64,000 nucleotides of DNA from Uloborus plumipes. Taxonomy: Eukaryota > Arthropoda > Arachnida > Araneae > Uloboridae. Of the stretch, positions 10,713 to 22,528 are shown piece after piece. Both the position numbers and the translations under genes were made by a program. The stretch covers positions 20,833 through 84,832 of the forward strand of contig JAXGGA010004753.1 of NCBI GenBank assembly GCA_038373865.1, in the 5' to 3' direction. Numbering within the stretch: the stretch's first letter is position 1; every line of letters begins with the position of its first letter. The notes under the pieces are model-generated. The model was not told the origin of the DNA and did not search any database. It was given only the letters and a program-made list of their open reading frames with translations.

Positions 10713-12398
10713 TGGTAAAATTGAAACGATTTTGCTGCTGTCGCTGTATCCATAATTCCATAATTAAAAATCCATTAAAGAGACAAAATAATTCATGGTA
10801 TCGCCAAATGCCAAACAGGTAGTTTCTATGTAGCTTTGAAGAAATAGAGCAACAATAAATGAAAAAAAAATCGCAGAGATTTAAAACGATACGAACAAAA
10901 CGAAAATGTAAAAAAAAAAAATCATTTGAAATACGAAAATGATTAAAAGCGATACGAAAATCATATGTGTAAAATTAGAAACAAAAATTTCGATCGAGAC
11001 GATTCGATCATTAACTTTATTTAAACTTTATCCTACATCAGCATCCACAACAACTAATAATGCATTTCAATACTAATAATATCAATTATCACGAGAATAT
11101 ATCTTGTTCTTAAGATTTGACTTTTAGGGGCTGTTGCCATTCATAAGTAATGTTACATGTAGTACAAAAAAAATGGAGGAATACGCTACGAATTATATAG
11201 TTTTAATTAAATTTTAAGAAATCTAGGACGAAATTAAAACATTCAAGCTCGAGGTGCAGACTATCAGTGTGCGGACTAATTTTGTACCAATTTTCATAAT
11301 CGTACGTTGCGTAAATTTTCCAGGAGAGCGTTTGACCCACAACCTATGACGTCATCAACTTTGATTATATATGTATATATTATTAATTTTGTCCAATTGG
11401 GACACTTAATAGAAGAGCTAAAGAGGAACCTATATATATTTAACTCAACTTATAACTTTTTTTTATTCATGTCGCTATTATTGTAACCCGTGAAAATGCA
11501 AATAGCAAATAACTCCTTGCATTAAAAAAAAAAAGGAAATGAAATCAAAGTGACATCTTAAATAACTAGTCTTATAAATTCTAACTATAGTACTGGTTTC
11601 ACATGGACTGCGACAGCAATAGAACATTTTGTCGCATATTTCCTGAGCACATCAATGTTTCTAAGCAACTTAAAATAACTAAAACGTCCTTATATTGTTA
11701 ATTGCTTATGTTATTAAAAATATTTTCTCCTTTAGGGTCCTGATTCGTTGGTTACATTATAACGTAATATGGAATAGACAAATCCTGGCATTGATGTGAT
11801 AACCAAAGCAGCAGCCCATTGCAACAGACTTGTTTTACTGCTCCTGCCGCACCAATCGGCCTGAAAATAGCAAAACAAATCACCAGGCAAAATTAAAGAT
11901 ATTTGGCAGCCTAATCCGATAAAATATGCACCTTAATGTGTTGTCCACCGTAGAAAAATGAACTTCAACTCTCTTGAATTTTTCCAACCCATAGACTACT
12001 CAATTCTCGAAGGTAATTGAAGACAATGTGTATTCTTCTTTGCGTCTTTTCTGCCAATTTCCTAACCTAATTGGTTGGAACAATTGTGAAGGTGCTGATA
12101 AAAAAAAAAGGATGCGTGGTTACCGGCTGTATATGTGTGCCATTATGTACGCATGGTCTTGCATACCAAAACTAGGTTGCTTGCTGTAGAAAGTGATGTT
12201 TCTGCATGGGGATAGCTTCCTTGTTTGAGATCGTTGTCTATTTATAGAGATTCAAGTTCACGTTCTGATAGTTCTTTTCTAAGGAGTTGATGACATTATC
12301 GAGATAGCTATCTAAAATTCTTGATTTATGGAAGAGTATTTCTCGAAATTCCACTGCTTTCTTCAGAGTTAAATATTCATATTACCTTTTTATGACAC
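10713..12398. other. No gene seen; probably includes Helitron body
   Basis: AT-rich sequence, possibly body of the minus-strand Helitron up to about 11400. No coding signal or element boundary found beyond it. Confidence 0.35.
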
Positions 12399-12662
12399 AA
12401 TTGAAGGGCTTGGAGGATGAAGGGGCTATGTTAAGTTTTAAAAAATAAACATTCTGGACAATGGTAAGCAATGGATACAGGTAAGCAAATAAAACTTGAT
12501 ACAACAAAAAGTAGATGTCATTAGACCAATTTCATACGCACACTAACGGCAAAACAAAAAAACAAAAAAGCTGCAACAACTGCGACAATAAAACTTTGAG
12601 CTGAAATTATTCGCAATTTCTGTTTTGTCGCTTAATTCCTTCGTCTACTAAGCCCTTCAATT
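12399..12662 (+). mobile_element. MITE family A, copy 2
   Basis: 264 bp with TIR AATTGAAGGGCTT, perfect over 13 bp and imperfect over about 26. Aligns end to end with 201-475. TATGAC occurs at 12391-12396 and again at 12662-12667, a possible target duplication that overlaps the last base of the TIR. Confidence 0.8.
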
Positions 12663-14663
12663 ATGACTAAAATAATTTATATCCATTATTATCATCCCAT
12701 TGCTGTTGTCATTTTGTCACTATCATTCTGTTACAAAAATATTTTCGGTATTGGAACATACACTGTTCAATCTATTAACGTAGCCAACACATTTTAAACT
12801 TTGAATCTTTATAAATCTAAACACATCAGGTTCCTTAAATATACGGTTACAGTTCTACATTTGAGCCTCCGTTCCAAACACCATCAATTTAGGTTCGTCT
12901 AAAGTCTAAGGGTGGTTTATAGAATCTGTCACTCAAAGATACCAAGAGAATTTTTATTTATTTATTTATCTGATTTTTTTTAAATTTAATTTTCATTGAC
13001 CAGATTTTTTAAGAATAAGTGAATATAGATTTGATAAGACATTTATAAATTAATAGTTAAGGTTTCCTTCTAATTAAATTAAAACTGAACTACTTCTTTA
13101 GTCAGTAGAACGAGAAATCTAAGGAGGAATCTTCCACGGAAAAATATTCCAACTGTTCTATCTAATTTCTTTTGCATTTACCATTACAAAAAAAATAATA
13201 ATATTGATAATAGTAAAACAATAGATAGCACAGACGATTATTAAGTTAAATAACATAAGAAATATAGTACATTGCAAACGGTAACTATTTTTTACCACTA
13301 CTGGCTTAAGAAGCTATTTAAAAAAATAAATAACTGCCTTTAAAAAAAATTTTTTTTTTACTTTTTCTATATTTTTCTCTCTTTCCCTTTTTTTTTTTCT
13401 TTATTTTTACAGCAATATGTCTAGAAGGTTTCAGAAAACTTTTACCCATTAAAAGGGAGGGAAAAAAATCCCAATACTGCGTTCTCGCATTATCAACTAA
13501 ACTGGAGCATTCGTCTGTAAGTGGAAACGGCAGTAGTGGTAAAAATAAAAAACGAAGTGAAGAGAAGATTGATTTCCGACGTCGAAAAGAAAAATCGCGG
13601 CTCTTCCTCCCGCTCCTCAAATGTTACGCCTTGCATAATTTAAACCACTGTACAACGAGAAAACGCTCCCTCACACAAGAAAGGAGTGAATGACGTCACT
13701 GCAAGACGTGTGTCTTCCAACTACTCCGACTTGCTCCGAAGATGTGATTCATAGGAGCTATATTTAGGGCTAGTCGATGTTATGATTCGAATTTTTACTT
13801 CAATTTTTGACGCCAAAGTTCGTGAGATTTGGTAAACAACGTTAGAGGAGGTTGATAACTTGGTTCACAGCTAGACAACATTAATTGATGGAGTAGATTT
13901 CAAAAAGAAAAAGAAAGTTTAGGAGAGAGGCATTTCATGAAGGAAAAATTATAAAAATGTCGAAATTATGAAGAAAAAAATTTGATAAAATTACCTTTTT
14001 TCAATTTAAAAAGTCTGATATAGGACAGATAAGAAACTACAGCATCTCTTAACATCTCTCACTTAATCACAAATTTGTGGGATATACACTACACAGCATA
14101 CACTGGCGGACAAAATTATAAGAACAATAAAAAAATTACACAAAAGAAAACTTATTTCTGAAATAATTCAGTGCTATTTTTTTATACTTAGTGTTCCAAA
14201 ATGCCTCACAAAATTTCCACTAAAATTATATCGATTCTTTTGATCGGCCAGAAAAGTAATTTCACGAAACTTGCATCAAGGCATGATTTTGAACTTTGAG
14301 AAAGACGTAATTAGACATTATCCTGCTCGAACAATTTATCTCCATTTTTGGTATTTAAGGTGCTCTAAGTAAAAAATTATCACCCACTATAAGAACATAA
14401 CCCTTAAATTTCATTCTGACGTATGCAAAAACTATTGGAGTCGTTTCCGTCCGTAGAGAAACTTCTTCAAACCATTACTGAGCCTTCTCCAAATGCACGT
14501 CTTTTCTGGAAACGACGCTCTGAAATGCACGAGAAATTTTTCTATCAGAGATCGTCCCAGAAGTTTTTTTAAAAAAAATCATTTAATTCATAAAAATTAA
14601 CTTTTTCCCATCACACAAGAACACATTATTTTCACATTTACCTATAATAATGCATTTTTGGCA
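12663..14663. other. No gene recognised; one 100-codon minus frame
   Basis: A minus-strand frame at 13318-13620 is rich in Arg, Ser and Lys and partly encoded by T/A runs; I do not consider it a gene. 13640-13760 is somewhat GC-richer and has TGACGTCA at 13690. At 14103 CACTGGCGGACAAAATTATA resembles a mariner-type end without a partner. Confidence 0.35.
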
Positions 14664-14705
14664 CACTCACCCCTTGGTCTCTTATAAGAGACCGAGGGGT
14701 GAGTG
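14664..14705. repeat. 42-bp near-perfect palindrome
   Basis: Arms CACTCACCCCTTGGTCTCTTA and its reverse complement meet with no spacer and one mismatch (T against G/C near 14694). On either strand RNA would fold into a 21-bp hairpin. It is GC-rich in an AT-rich setting. Confidence 0.9.
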
Positions 14706-14928
14706 AACTTTTTTTAAGAGTCGATCGTGACATTAGTTTTACAAAATGAAACATATTCTCTTCTTGTAAAACACATTGAAATTGAACAGTTCGAACACTG
14801 CATCGTAACTTAAATTTCTGTCTGATTCCCGTCGATGTTTTCATAAAATTTTCATCATTTTCTGACCAAACGCAATCAACACATGGTAAATTTTCCATTG
14901 TCCTAAAAAAGTTTAACCACCAGTGTAT

Positions 14929-15566
14929 GTCCACTCCTATCGTGGCCCAATAGCTGATTTCTAAACCGTTAGAGATACGCATATAGTTCATTTAGGAAAA
15001 AATCTCCAAATTACGAAAGGAATTTTGGGCCTATTCAATGTTTTTCAAAAAATCAAATTTTGAAAGAGTTACGAAATTTAAATTTTTATACAGCCCCACA
15101 GTCCTACAATCATGTTTAGTAAAACATTCTTGACACTGTAACGTTTAAAACTAAAAAAAAATCACTGTTCTACCACAAAAATTGACCGAGTTATGACGTT
15201 TTGAAAAATCAAGATTTTGCATTATTTCATGACGTCATCGAGAGATCGCTTAAGGGACCGTATGCGAAATCCTTCAAAATCTTTATTTTTCAAAACGTCA
15301 TAACTCGGTCAATTTTTGTGGTAGAACAGTGATTTTTTTTTAGTTTTAAACGTTACAGTGTCAAGAATGTTTTACTAAATAGGATTGATAGGACTGGGGG
15401 GCAGTATAAAAATTTAAATTTCGTAACTCTTTCAAAATTTGATTTTTTGAAAAACATTGAATGGACCCAAAATTCCTTTCGTAATTTAGAGATTTTTTCC
15501 TAAATGAACTATATGCGTATCTCTAAAGGTTTAGAAATTAGCTATTGGGCCACGATACGAGTGGAC
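14929..15566. repeat. Foldback element with ~290-bp arms
   Basis: The left arm (14929-15219) and right arm (15275-15566) are close reverse complements separated by 55 bp. Landmarks are GTCCACTC against GAGTGGAC at the tips and TTATGACGTTTTGAAAAAT against its complement at the centre. A 117-codon minus frame at 14638-14991 runs into the left arm and shows no known domain. The right tip continues as ACACCCTGTATA, a motif common at arthropod repeat ends. Confidence 0.9.
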
Positions 15567-15704
15567 ACCCTGTATATTGGAAATAAGCGAGAGGAGAATG
15601 GAATCGATTGAAATTAAATAGTCTAAAAATTCCTAATTCTTCCATTTTCTGCAATACTTTCTAGTCTTCTCCCTAAAAGATGTCGAATATTTTTACCCCT
15701 TTAA

Positions 15705-15927
15705 CCCTACACTGCATGATTTTTTTTTTCTCTGAAAGAACTATATACATTTTTCAATGTAATGAGAAAACATTGGAAAACATTTTTAAAGATTTAATTT
15801 TAAGGATAGATGGTTATATTTGCTTTAAAGATATTTAATACTTGCTTTTTATGCTTGAGTTGCCCTATGCTTGGTCAAAAGGAAAAATATTCCATGTATC
15901 CAATTAACAACGCTATGCAGTGTAGGG
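15705..15927. mobile_element. piggyBac-type MITE
   Basis: 223 bp starting CCCTACACTGCATGA after TTAA (15701-15704) and ending TATGCAGTGTAGGG before TTCA (15928-15931), a one-base decay of the TTAA. TIR of about 14 bp. No coding capacity. Confidence 0.75.
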
Positions 15928-17067
15928 TTCAGAAAGAGAACGGGAGGAGGGGGGCAGTTATATCTCACTGCCTACATATGATGAAGAGTAACAAAAAAAT
16001 AAAAAATATATATTGCTACATCTTTCTCTACATAAAATAATCACCAACGAAAACACTCTATCAATATCTCTAAAAACTTACAATAAAGAGTAACGAAAAA
16101 GGAACTCTCACTACATCTCTGCTTACACGAAAGAAAGAGTAACAAACAAAGAAATTCCCCCCAATCAAACAAATCAAACGATACCTAATTACGCTTCGGT
16201 GTAATTGTATGAAAGAGTTATCAGAAATACAGTGATCTGTGACAAGTGGTTGGTGTTATCGCTTTTTTTTCTCTCTCTCTCTCTCGATACGACCCTGAAA
16301 TTTCCAGTTAAGCACAAGTGTTACGGACGTACGGAAGAGAGTTGAAACACTCTGCCAGGCTATCTCCACAGAGTATACGCCGAGATAAAGCAATGACTAG
16401 GCCAGAAATGTCTTTCATCTGTAGGATGTTATGACATAGGTGCGGATACACTTTGTTTTTAATAGCACAACAGAATCTCATTTAACCGGAACTCCGGATT
16501 AAATTTGTAGCTTTAAAAAAAAAAATATGTTGTGTAATATAAATAATTTTAAATTTCGATAGTAAGAACGTAACTGCGACCACACTTTATTCAAGCCCCA
16601 CGTGAGCTTGAAACAAAATAGTAGACCAATTCTTCGTTGAGAAAGTATGGACTTTTTTTAAAATATATTTTTCAATGTCTTGCAAACAATTCTGTGCAAT
16701 TTTGCTACAAAACATGTTTTTTTTTTTTTTTTTTTTTTTTAATTCTAATGAACGGTAAATCTGTTTATTGAAGAACGTGCCTTTCTTTTTTTATACATAT
16801 AGCTCGGATGATCCCGATTTTTGCTTATCTGGTTTGATGTTTCTTAATACTCCGATTCCGTAAGAGCTAATATTCTTACTGGTTTTGTTCAAAATAAAAG
16901 TTATTCCTCTATGTTTATTAAACACAATAAATTTTGTTGCATTTTTAAAAATGAAAAGTATAAATAAATATTCACACAGTTTTTTTTCCCCTTCATATTT
17001 CATTTATTCTATTTTAAGTGTGGTTTTAGAACCTATATGAAGAGATGTATGCTTGATATAAAGGACA
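15928..17067. other. No gene seen
   Basis: Holds a CT run (about 16269-16284) and a 24-base poly-T (16717-16740). No exon, RNA gene or element end recognised. Confidence 0.4.
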
Positions 17068-17075
17068 TTTTCTGG

Positions 17076-17361
17076 CCCTGTGGCAGAAAGCTGCCGACAC
17101 GGCGACATTGTTGCAGAATCAGGAAGACAGTGTGCAGAAAGATTTTTGTGATTGGGTGGGAAAAAAGGCTAAGAAAAAAAAATAATAACATAAAAAAAAG
17201 CTAACAGGAAAAAAAAACTATGAATCTATAGTAATGTTAACATTTTTATAAATATAAACATCTTGTGTTTCTGTAAGAGAGTAAGAATATTCTAGTCTTG
17301 CAGAAAGAAATTGGTTCCAGAAAATTTGTCGCAGAAAGCAGAAACAAATTCTGCCACAGGG
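17076..17361. mobile_element. hAT-type MITE with perfect 8-bp TSD
   Basis: 286 bp, TIR CCCTGTGGCAGAA at the left and its complement at the right. The target duplication TTTTCTGG is identical on both sides (17068-17075, 17362-17369). The interior repeats the GCAGAAA motif several times. No protein. Confidence 0.85.
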
Positions 17362-17369
17362 TTTTCTGG

Positions 17370-18081
17370 TTTGTTTGTAAAAGCAGTTAACAGTTATCCT
17401 CGTGCATTGATGAAATTTACATAAAGCGCATAAAACGGGGCTTTAAAATAAATGGTTCTCTCATCAAAACTCTACATTCAAGTTTTTCAACAAAAAAAAA
17501 AGATTTCTTAATATCTTAATCAAGAATTTCAAAAATTGTTTCAATCCAAGACAAACAGAGAAACTATTCGTTAAAAATACTAATTGAGGAAAAAATAAAA
17601 TTATTATTTCCCATTCATCACTCTGTTCAAGATTTTTTATATGTAACAAAACCGTATTTAAAAACTTATATGAAAAAGATGTAATATTTAATCTTACGTA
17701 TAACTGCAAAGCTCCATAATTAAGCACCATCATAAAAGAGTCATTCAACTTTTTAAAAGAGATAAAATGTAAAATTAGAGCTCATCACTTAAAAAGCTTC
17801 AAGAATACTTAATGTGCTTTTTAAATGGAAAGCCCATTAACAATTCTTTCAAACCTTAACTCTAATAGAAAAAGAGGTTTCACCTTGGCATAAAGCCACA
17901 TTAAAAAAGTAAAGACTTATGATAATATCTGGTAGTATTATGGGTAAAATACGATGTACCATTAATCAGAGAAACAACTGACACATTTAATTTATGAATG
18001 TCTTTAGAAATCTTTTTGTATGAAACAATTATTCTTACAAATGGGTCAATAGTTTGTGAAATTACGAGGGAAAATAATAAG
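17370..18081. other. No gene seen
   Basis: AT-rich with a 94-codon minus frame at 17464-17748 of no recognisable content. Confidence 0.35.
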
Positions 18082-18349
18082 CCCCTCGTTATATCGCGTT
18101 TGTCGGGAGACAACGAAAAAAGCTCGATTACCGAAAACGCGATATAACAAACATCATAAAATGCAACGATTCAATTAACGTACAAATTAACAAGTGCACC
18201 TACAAAAATATTAGTTTATCTTCCTGTTCAGTGAGGTTTTTTTTTTTTTTTTTTTGTGAAAATAAAATAAAATAATCTCAATAATTGGCTGTTGTTTTTT
18301 TTTAATTGAAATAATAACAATAATTTAAAATATTTCTGTTTTGTCTAAA

Positions 18350-18499
18350 GGCCCAGCTCCGCATTGACGTAAAGCAGAAAAATAATGCAGAAACATAAAA
18401 TGGATTAAATAGTGTTCCTATGGAGTATGGAAAGTACCCGGATTTTCGGTTTATGTCTTCTGTTTCAGTCGCGTTTTCTGCTGATGTGGAGCAGGGCCC
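18350..18499. mobile_element. PIF/Harbinger-type MITE D, copy 1
   Basis: About 150 bp with ends GGCCCAGCTCCGCATTGACG and, reversed, GGGCCCTGCTCCACATCAGC. Same family as 62479-62622, which has clean TTA duplications; here the TSD is degraded. Non-coding. Confidence 0.65.
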
Positions 18500-18731
18500 T
18501 TTAAACTCCTAATCGAAAGTTGCAGCTTAATTGCAATAAATTTAGATGAGTGGAAAACATACCAGATTTGTTCATTGTCTAAAATAAGAAAATAATCCCC
18601 TTTCTGGGAATTACAACATTTTTTCTGTGTTATAAAACGTGAAACCATCTTTTTCCCAAACGTATGTATAATTTTCGGGAGACAAAGCAAAAGCGCTATG
18701 TATTCGAATGAGCGATATAACGAGGTGGTAC

Positions 18732-18899
18732 CAGGCCCGTCATTTAAGGGGGGGACCAATTTCGCCCCCCTGACTTTGAGAAATCAATGTATTTACCTGT
18801 AAGTGGGCGTGGCTTTTGATGTTTTCCGATGAAGTTGCATTCAGTTTGGACCCTTTGCTCTCCCCCCCCCCCCTGGAAAAACTTGAGATGACGTCCCTG
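18732..18899 (+). mobile_element. hAT-type MITE E, type copy
   Basis: 168 bp with TIR CAGGCCCGTCAT and, reversed, CAGGGACGTCAT. The 8-bp target duplication GGTGGTAC is perfect (18724-18731, 18900-18907) and interrupts a pogo TIR. Internally it has G and C runs and the block AGTGGGCGTGGCTTTTG. Related copies: 25188, 30063, 48108, 62743. Confidence 0.9.
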
Positions 18900-19199
18900 G
18901 GTGGTACTGTACTTTCGTTTTCGTACGTTTATTCTACTTATTGAAATTAGAAACGATGTGACTTCAACCAGCTTAAAAAAGTAACTTAAAAGTACATGCT
19001 TTCTTCTATATCAGCATTTCTTTCCCACTATTGATCTTTAGAACGATCAGAGCCAAATGTCTAAATTAGAAAAGTAGGCCAATGCCCAGGATGACAAATT
19101 TTTAGCGCCGGCGAATTTTACTTTTTACGCATCGTACACATTGCGGTTGAAACAAATTATCAAGATTTTATTATCTTTGACGAGATCCTTTAATTTTAA

Positions 19200-20042
19200 T
19201 CTATATCTATAAAAATGAGTGTATGTATATATATATACTTGTTCTCTATACAAATCCACAGTTTGCGTCAGATTTTCATCAAACTTGACACAGAGGTTCC
19301 TTGATGCCCTAGAATTCTCATAGGCGGGGTCTTGAAATTTTAAAAAATCTAAAAAGCTCAAATTTAAATTTTTTGTCAAAAAATGACCCTTTTATTGGAA
19401 TCTAGCCTATTTATATTGTAATCGAGATAGGCCTTTTAGCATTCAAATTGATGAAATTTAAGATTTTTAAATATTAGTATTTTCCAACAATGATTACGAT
19501 TAAATTAATGAATTTTCAATTTAAGGCTCACCTATTTCCTTTTAGCATTGAAATAAGTAAAAAACAATCATAATTCATGTGGACTTTATAAAAAGAGCCA
19601 CGGATTTGAATTTCAAATTTGCAATGCGACTACAGTTGCGTCTGTAATGGAGATAAGCCTTCAGAACGAGAAACAGATTTATTTCTGAGTTATAATAATT
19701 TTTACTTTGTAGGTGGGAACAGTTAATAGAGAAAAGTTAATATTTTAAATTTGGCGGGTAAAATTGATGCAATTTTTTCACTTCCATGTGCATATATTTC
19801 ATGCCAGTGGACGCGGCAAAGCACAGACAACATTTATCTTTCATTTTCACCTTTTGATAAGACTATTTTTCTGTAAACGTTTAACTTTCTGTAATATTTT
19901 AGTTTTTTTCAAAGTTTGTACCTAAGAGACTGATTGATGCAAATTACTTTATACCCATATGAATAGAACTCTTTCAAACTTATTTTCCCTGAATGCTATG
20001 TTGTATTAATAAGCACCCGGGCAACGCCGGGTATTAAGCTAG
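19200..20042 (+). mobile_element. Non-autonomous Helitron with both ends
   Basis: Begins TCTATATCTATAAAAATG directly after host A (19199). Ends with hairpin ACCCGG-GCAACG-CCGGGT (20015-20032), then ATTAAG and CTAG (20039-20042), followed by host T. The 5' TC, the 3' hairpin plus CTRR, and insertion between A and T without a target duplication are diagnostic of Helitrons. At 843 bp with no Rep/helicase it depends on an autonomous partner. Confidence 0.85.
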
Positions 20043-21889
20043 TTAAATAATATAGTTGCCGTCGCTTATATGTATCACGTTTTTGCCAAACAGTTTTGGT
20101 TCAATAAAGCAGTTGATTCAAGAAAACAACAGATTCAATAAAGCTGGATATTGTTCTGCTTTTGACGATTTGATTCTTTAAAGCGGTTGATTCAATTCAC
20201 AATTGAACTTCATAATCAAGCCTTACTCAAATGACCAAAATAAATAAACAAAATAAGTAAAAATAATAGAAGTCCGCATTTCAAAAAAATCTTTATGTTT
20301 AGACTTTGGGAACATTCCTTTCAGAGAACTTAAATACATTTCCAATGTTAAGGTATTAGGTTTTCTTTTTCTGAGGGGAAGAGGAGAGTGGCAGATTTCA
20401 GGTCAGCCTATGGTAGGCACGGAGTTAAAGTTGGACACGAGAAAGGTGAAAATGGTTTGATTGTTTTCTTAAATCGCGAATTTCTCACGTTCTATCTTTA
20501 CAAGGTTTTTTTTAAAGTTGAAATTAAACATGTGTTATATAGGTTAATTCTATTATTTTTGCTGTAATAATAATAAATGTATTTTAAAAATAAACGTTGT
20601 AAAAAATCACAGAACATTATGAAATCTTATCACAAAATAAGCTTAAATATTTTGTGTAAAATATTATGACTTTTTTTTTGATAAAGAAAGTTTTCAATGA
20701 GTACAGGCGAAAAGGAACTGGTGAATTTTTCACGCATACCGTTTGATCGTCCACCGTACCAGCAGCTAAGAACGTCTGCTCTATCTCATATCGGAAAAAA
20801 TGAATGAAAGTGACTCACCCTAAAACATTTAATCCCCCCTCCTTTTTTTTTTTTTTTTTTGGCTATAGATTTTATCTTGTTGAATAGGCCTCACATTCTA
20901 GAAGATGGAAAATTTTTAAATTGAAGTATCGAAAGTTTTTCTTAGAGGAATTGGCAACTGGAACTTTCTTTCATTCTATTCTAAACAAAATAGGGAAAAG
21001 GTAAGAAAAAGAATTAGGAAGGAAAATAATTTTGAAATCAAACAAAAGAGCAATGAAAGCAAAAAAGATGAGCAATATAAAACGAGAACTAAGAGTAAAA
21101 TAAATACAGAATCAATATGAAAAAGCCTTAAAATAACTTTTTACTTGAAAAAATTCCATTCTTTCAATTTATTGGCCAGAAACTTTTGCCCTTGTTAACA
21201 AGTTGGACATGTTCTTTTGTAGGTTTGCTCTACCACTTTTTATTTAAACCCCTCGAAAGCCTGAAACAAAACTACAAACTTTTTCCAGTTTTTAAAAAAA
21301 TATATATCAATAAAAAGATATTACTGTCTCGTACCAAATCGTTTGCTTTTAAATTATGATACGAATTTTTGAGAATGAAACTGGGAATAACCCTTTGAGC
21401 GGCACAAGCTCTGAGGATATTGAAGTTTTCGATGTTAGCAAAAAAAGAAGAAAGAAACAATAGATAAGGTTAACGCTAATATGGGAAAGCTTTTGATTTT
21501 GTCACAACTACTAACATGAGTAAAAAAAAGGGCTAATATTGAGCAGTTTTGAAATTCAGCATTTTGAGATTTGGACCGTCTGAGTTCAAAAGCATAAATC
21601 AAAAATTTAACTGTGAATTTTAATTTTCAAAAAAATCCAGAAAAGGTTTGTTTACACAGCATGTCTCCTATTATGGAAGACTGCAAAAATAACATTTGAG
21701 AACAACCGTTTGCATTTCATATATTATTGATTTGCGCTTGGAACAAACGATATCATTTTTTCGATTACCAGAAAGGCTTATATGAGTTGATTTGAAGCAT
21801 TTTTTACCTCAAATCTACGTACTATGTGCCTTGCCTTCGGACAAACACAGGAAAGATAGGAGAGAATTTACATGGAGAGTGAGGTTAAA
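20043..21889. other. No gene seen
   Basis: AT-rich, with an 18-base poly-T near 20845. No convincing exon or element boundary. Confidence 0.4.
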
Positions 21890-21892
21890 CCA

Positions 21893-21959
21893 AGGCGAGG
21901 GCGGGAATCGAACCCGCCGCCTCTGGATTACGAGAATAATACTCAATCACACTGAGCCC
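21893..21959 (-). repeat. tRNA-like sequence (SINE head or tRNA pseudogene)
   Basis: On the minus strand GGCTCAGTGTGATTGAG resembles a D-arm/A box. TCTCGTAA occupies the anticodon-loop position with a Thr-type CGT. GGCGGGTTCGATTCCCGCC forms a perfect T-arm with a consensus B box. The anticodon stem does not pair well, so a functional tRNA is unlikely. A tRNA-derived SINE head or pseudogene fits better. Confidence 0.5.
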
Positions 21960-21971
21960 CATTCCCCATTA

Positions 21972-22526
21972 CAGTGAACTCTCACTTATACGCCGCCTCA
22001 TTTATGCTCCTTTTCACTTATACGGCGATTTTAAATGGTCCCAGCACATTCCATAGTAAAATAATGATAGTGTCATTCATTTATGCACCGTTGTAAAGAT
22101 AAATATTCCACTTATGCGCCAAATTTTCCGTAAAATGTGAAAAATTTAATTTATTTTCTTTAAAAAACAAGCATTTTTCTTCACTTTCCTCTTTAACCTT
22201 TCGTCTCTAATGCTCACGGAAGGAATTTTTTCCACATCAACTGGAGTTCGGAGAGGGATAATTATCCATTATGTATCGTTTTAAAGGGGACAGTTTTTAG
22301 TCAAGTATGCCACAATTTTTGTTTTCTGTTTATTATTGTAGTTAACAGTAATTGCCAAACCGTAGTAATATGTCCTTTTTCTACAAAAACATTCTTATTC
22401 ATTCTCTCATTAGAAACTATGTTGCGTTTTATTCCTTTAAATAGACTTGTTCACTTGTACGTTTCTCTCACTTAGGCGCCTTTTTCTATTGGTCCCTTGG
22501 GCCGGCGTATAAGTGAGAGTTCACTG
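21972..22526. mobile_element. Pogo-type MITE, 555 bp
   Basis: TA on each side (21970-21971, 22527-22528). The terminal inverted repeat is perfect for 24 bp, starting CAGTGAACTCTCACTTATAC. The first bases CAGTGAACTC and TA duplication are typical of pogo/Tigger elements. TTATACGCC-like motifs recur inside. No transposase frame. Confidence 0.88.
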
Positions 22527-22528
22527 TA

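Larger units (their letters stand above)
18082..18909. mobile_element. Pogo-type element hosting two younger MITEs
   Basis: CCTCGTTATATCGCG at 18084 pairs with CGATATAACGAGG at 18713. Removing the hAT MITE at 18732-18899 restores a right end GAGGTGGTACTG followed by TA, the canonical pogo-type TIR (CAGTACCACCTCG reversed). The left tip is decayed beyond CCTCG. The interior also contains a PIF-type MITE (18350-18499). Confidence 0.55.

Noticed and set aside
13318..13620. 100-codon minus-strand Arg/Lys/Ser-rich frame
   Set aside because: Partly composed of T/A runs, no recognisable domain, no splice or start context that singles it out.
14103..14640. Possible Tc1/mariner insertion starting CACTGGCGGACAAAATTATA
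   Set aside because: Only one tip is visible; no inverted partner or second TA was found.
14638..14991. 117-codon minus-strand frame
   Set aside because: It runs from the palindrome into an arm of the foldback and shows no known protein motif.
21893..21959. Functional tRNA-Thr gene
   Set aside because: The anticodon stem does not pair and the acceptor stem is weak, despite a perfect T-arm.
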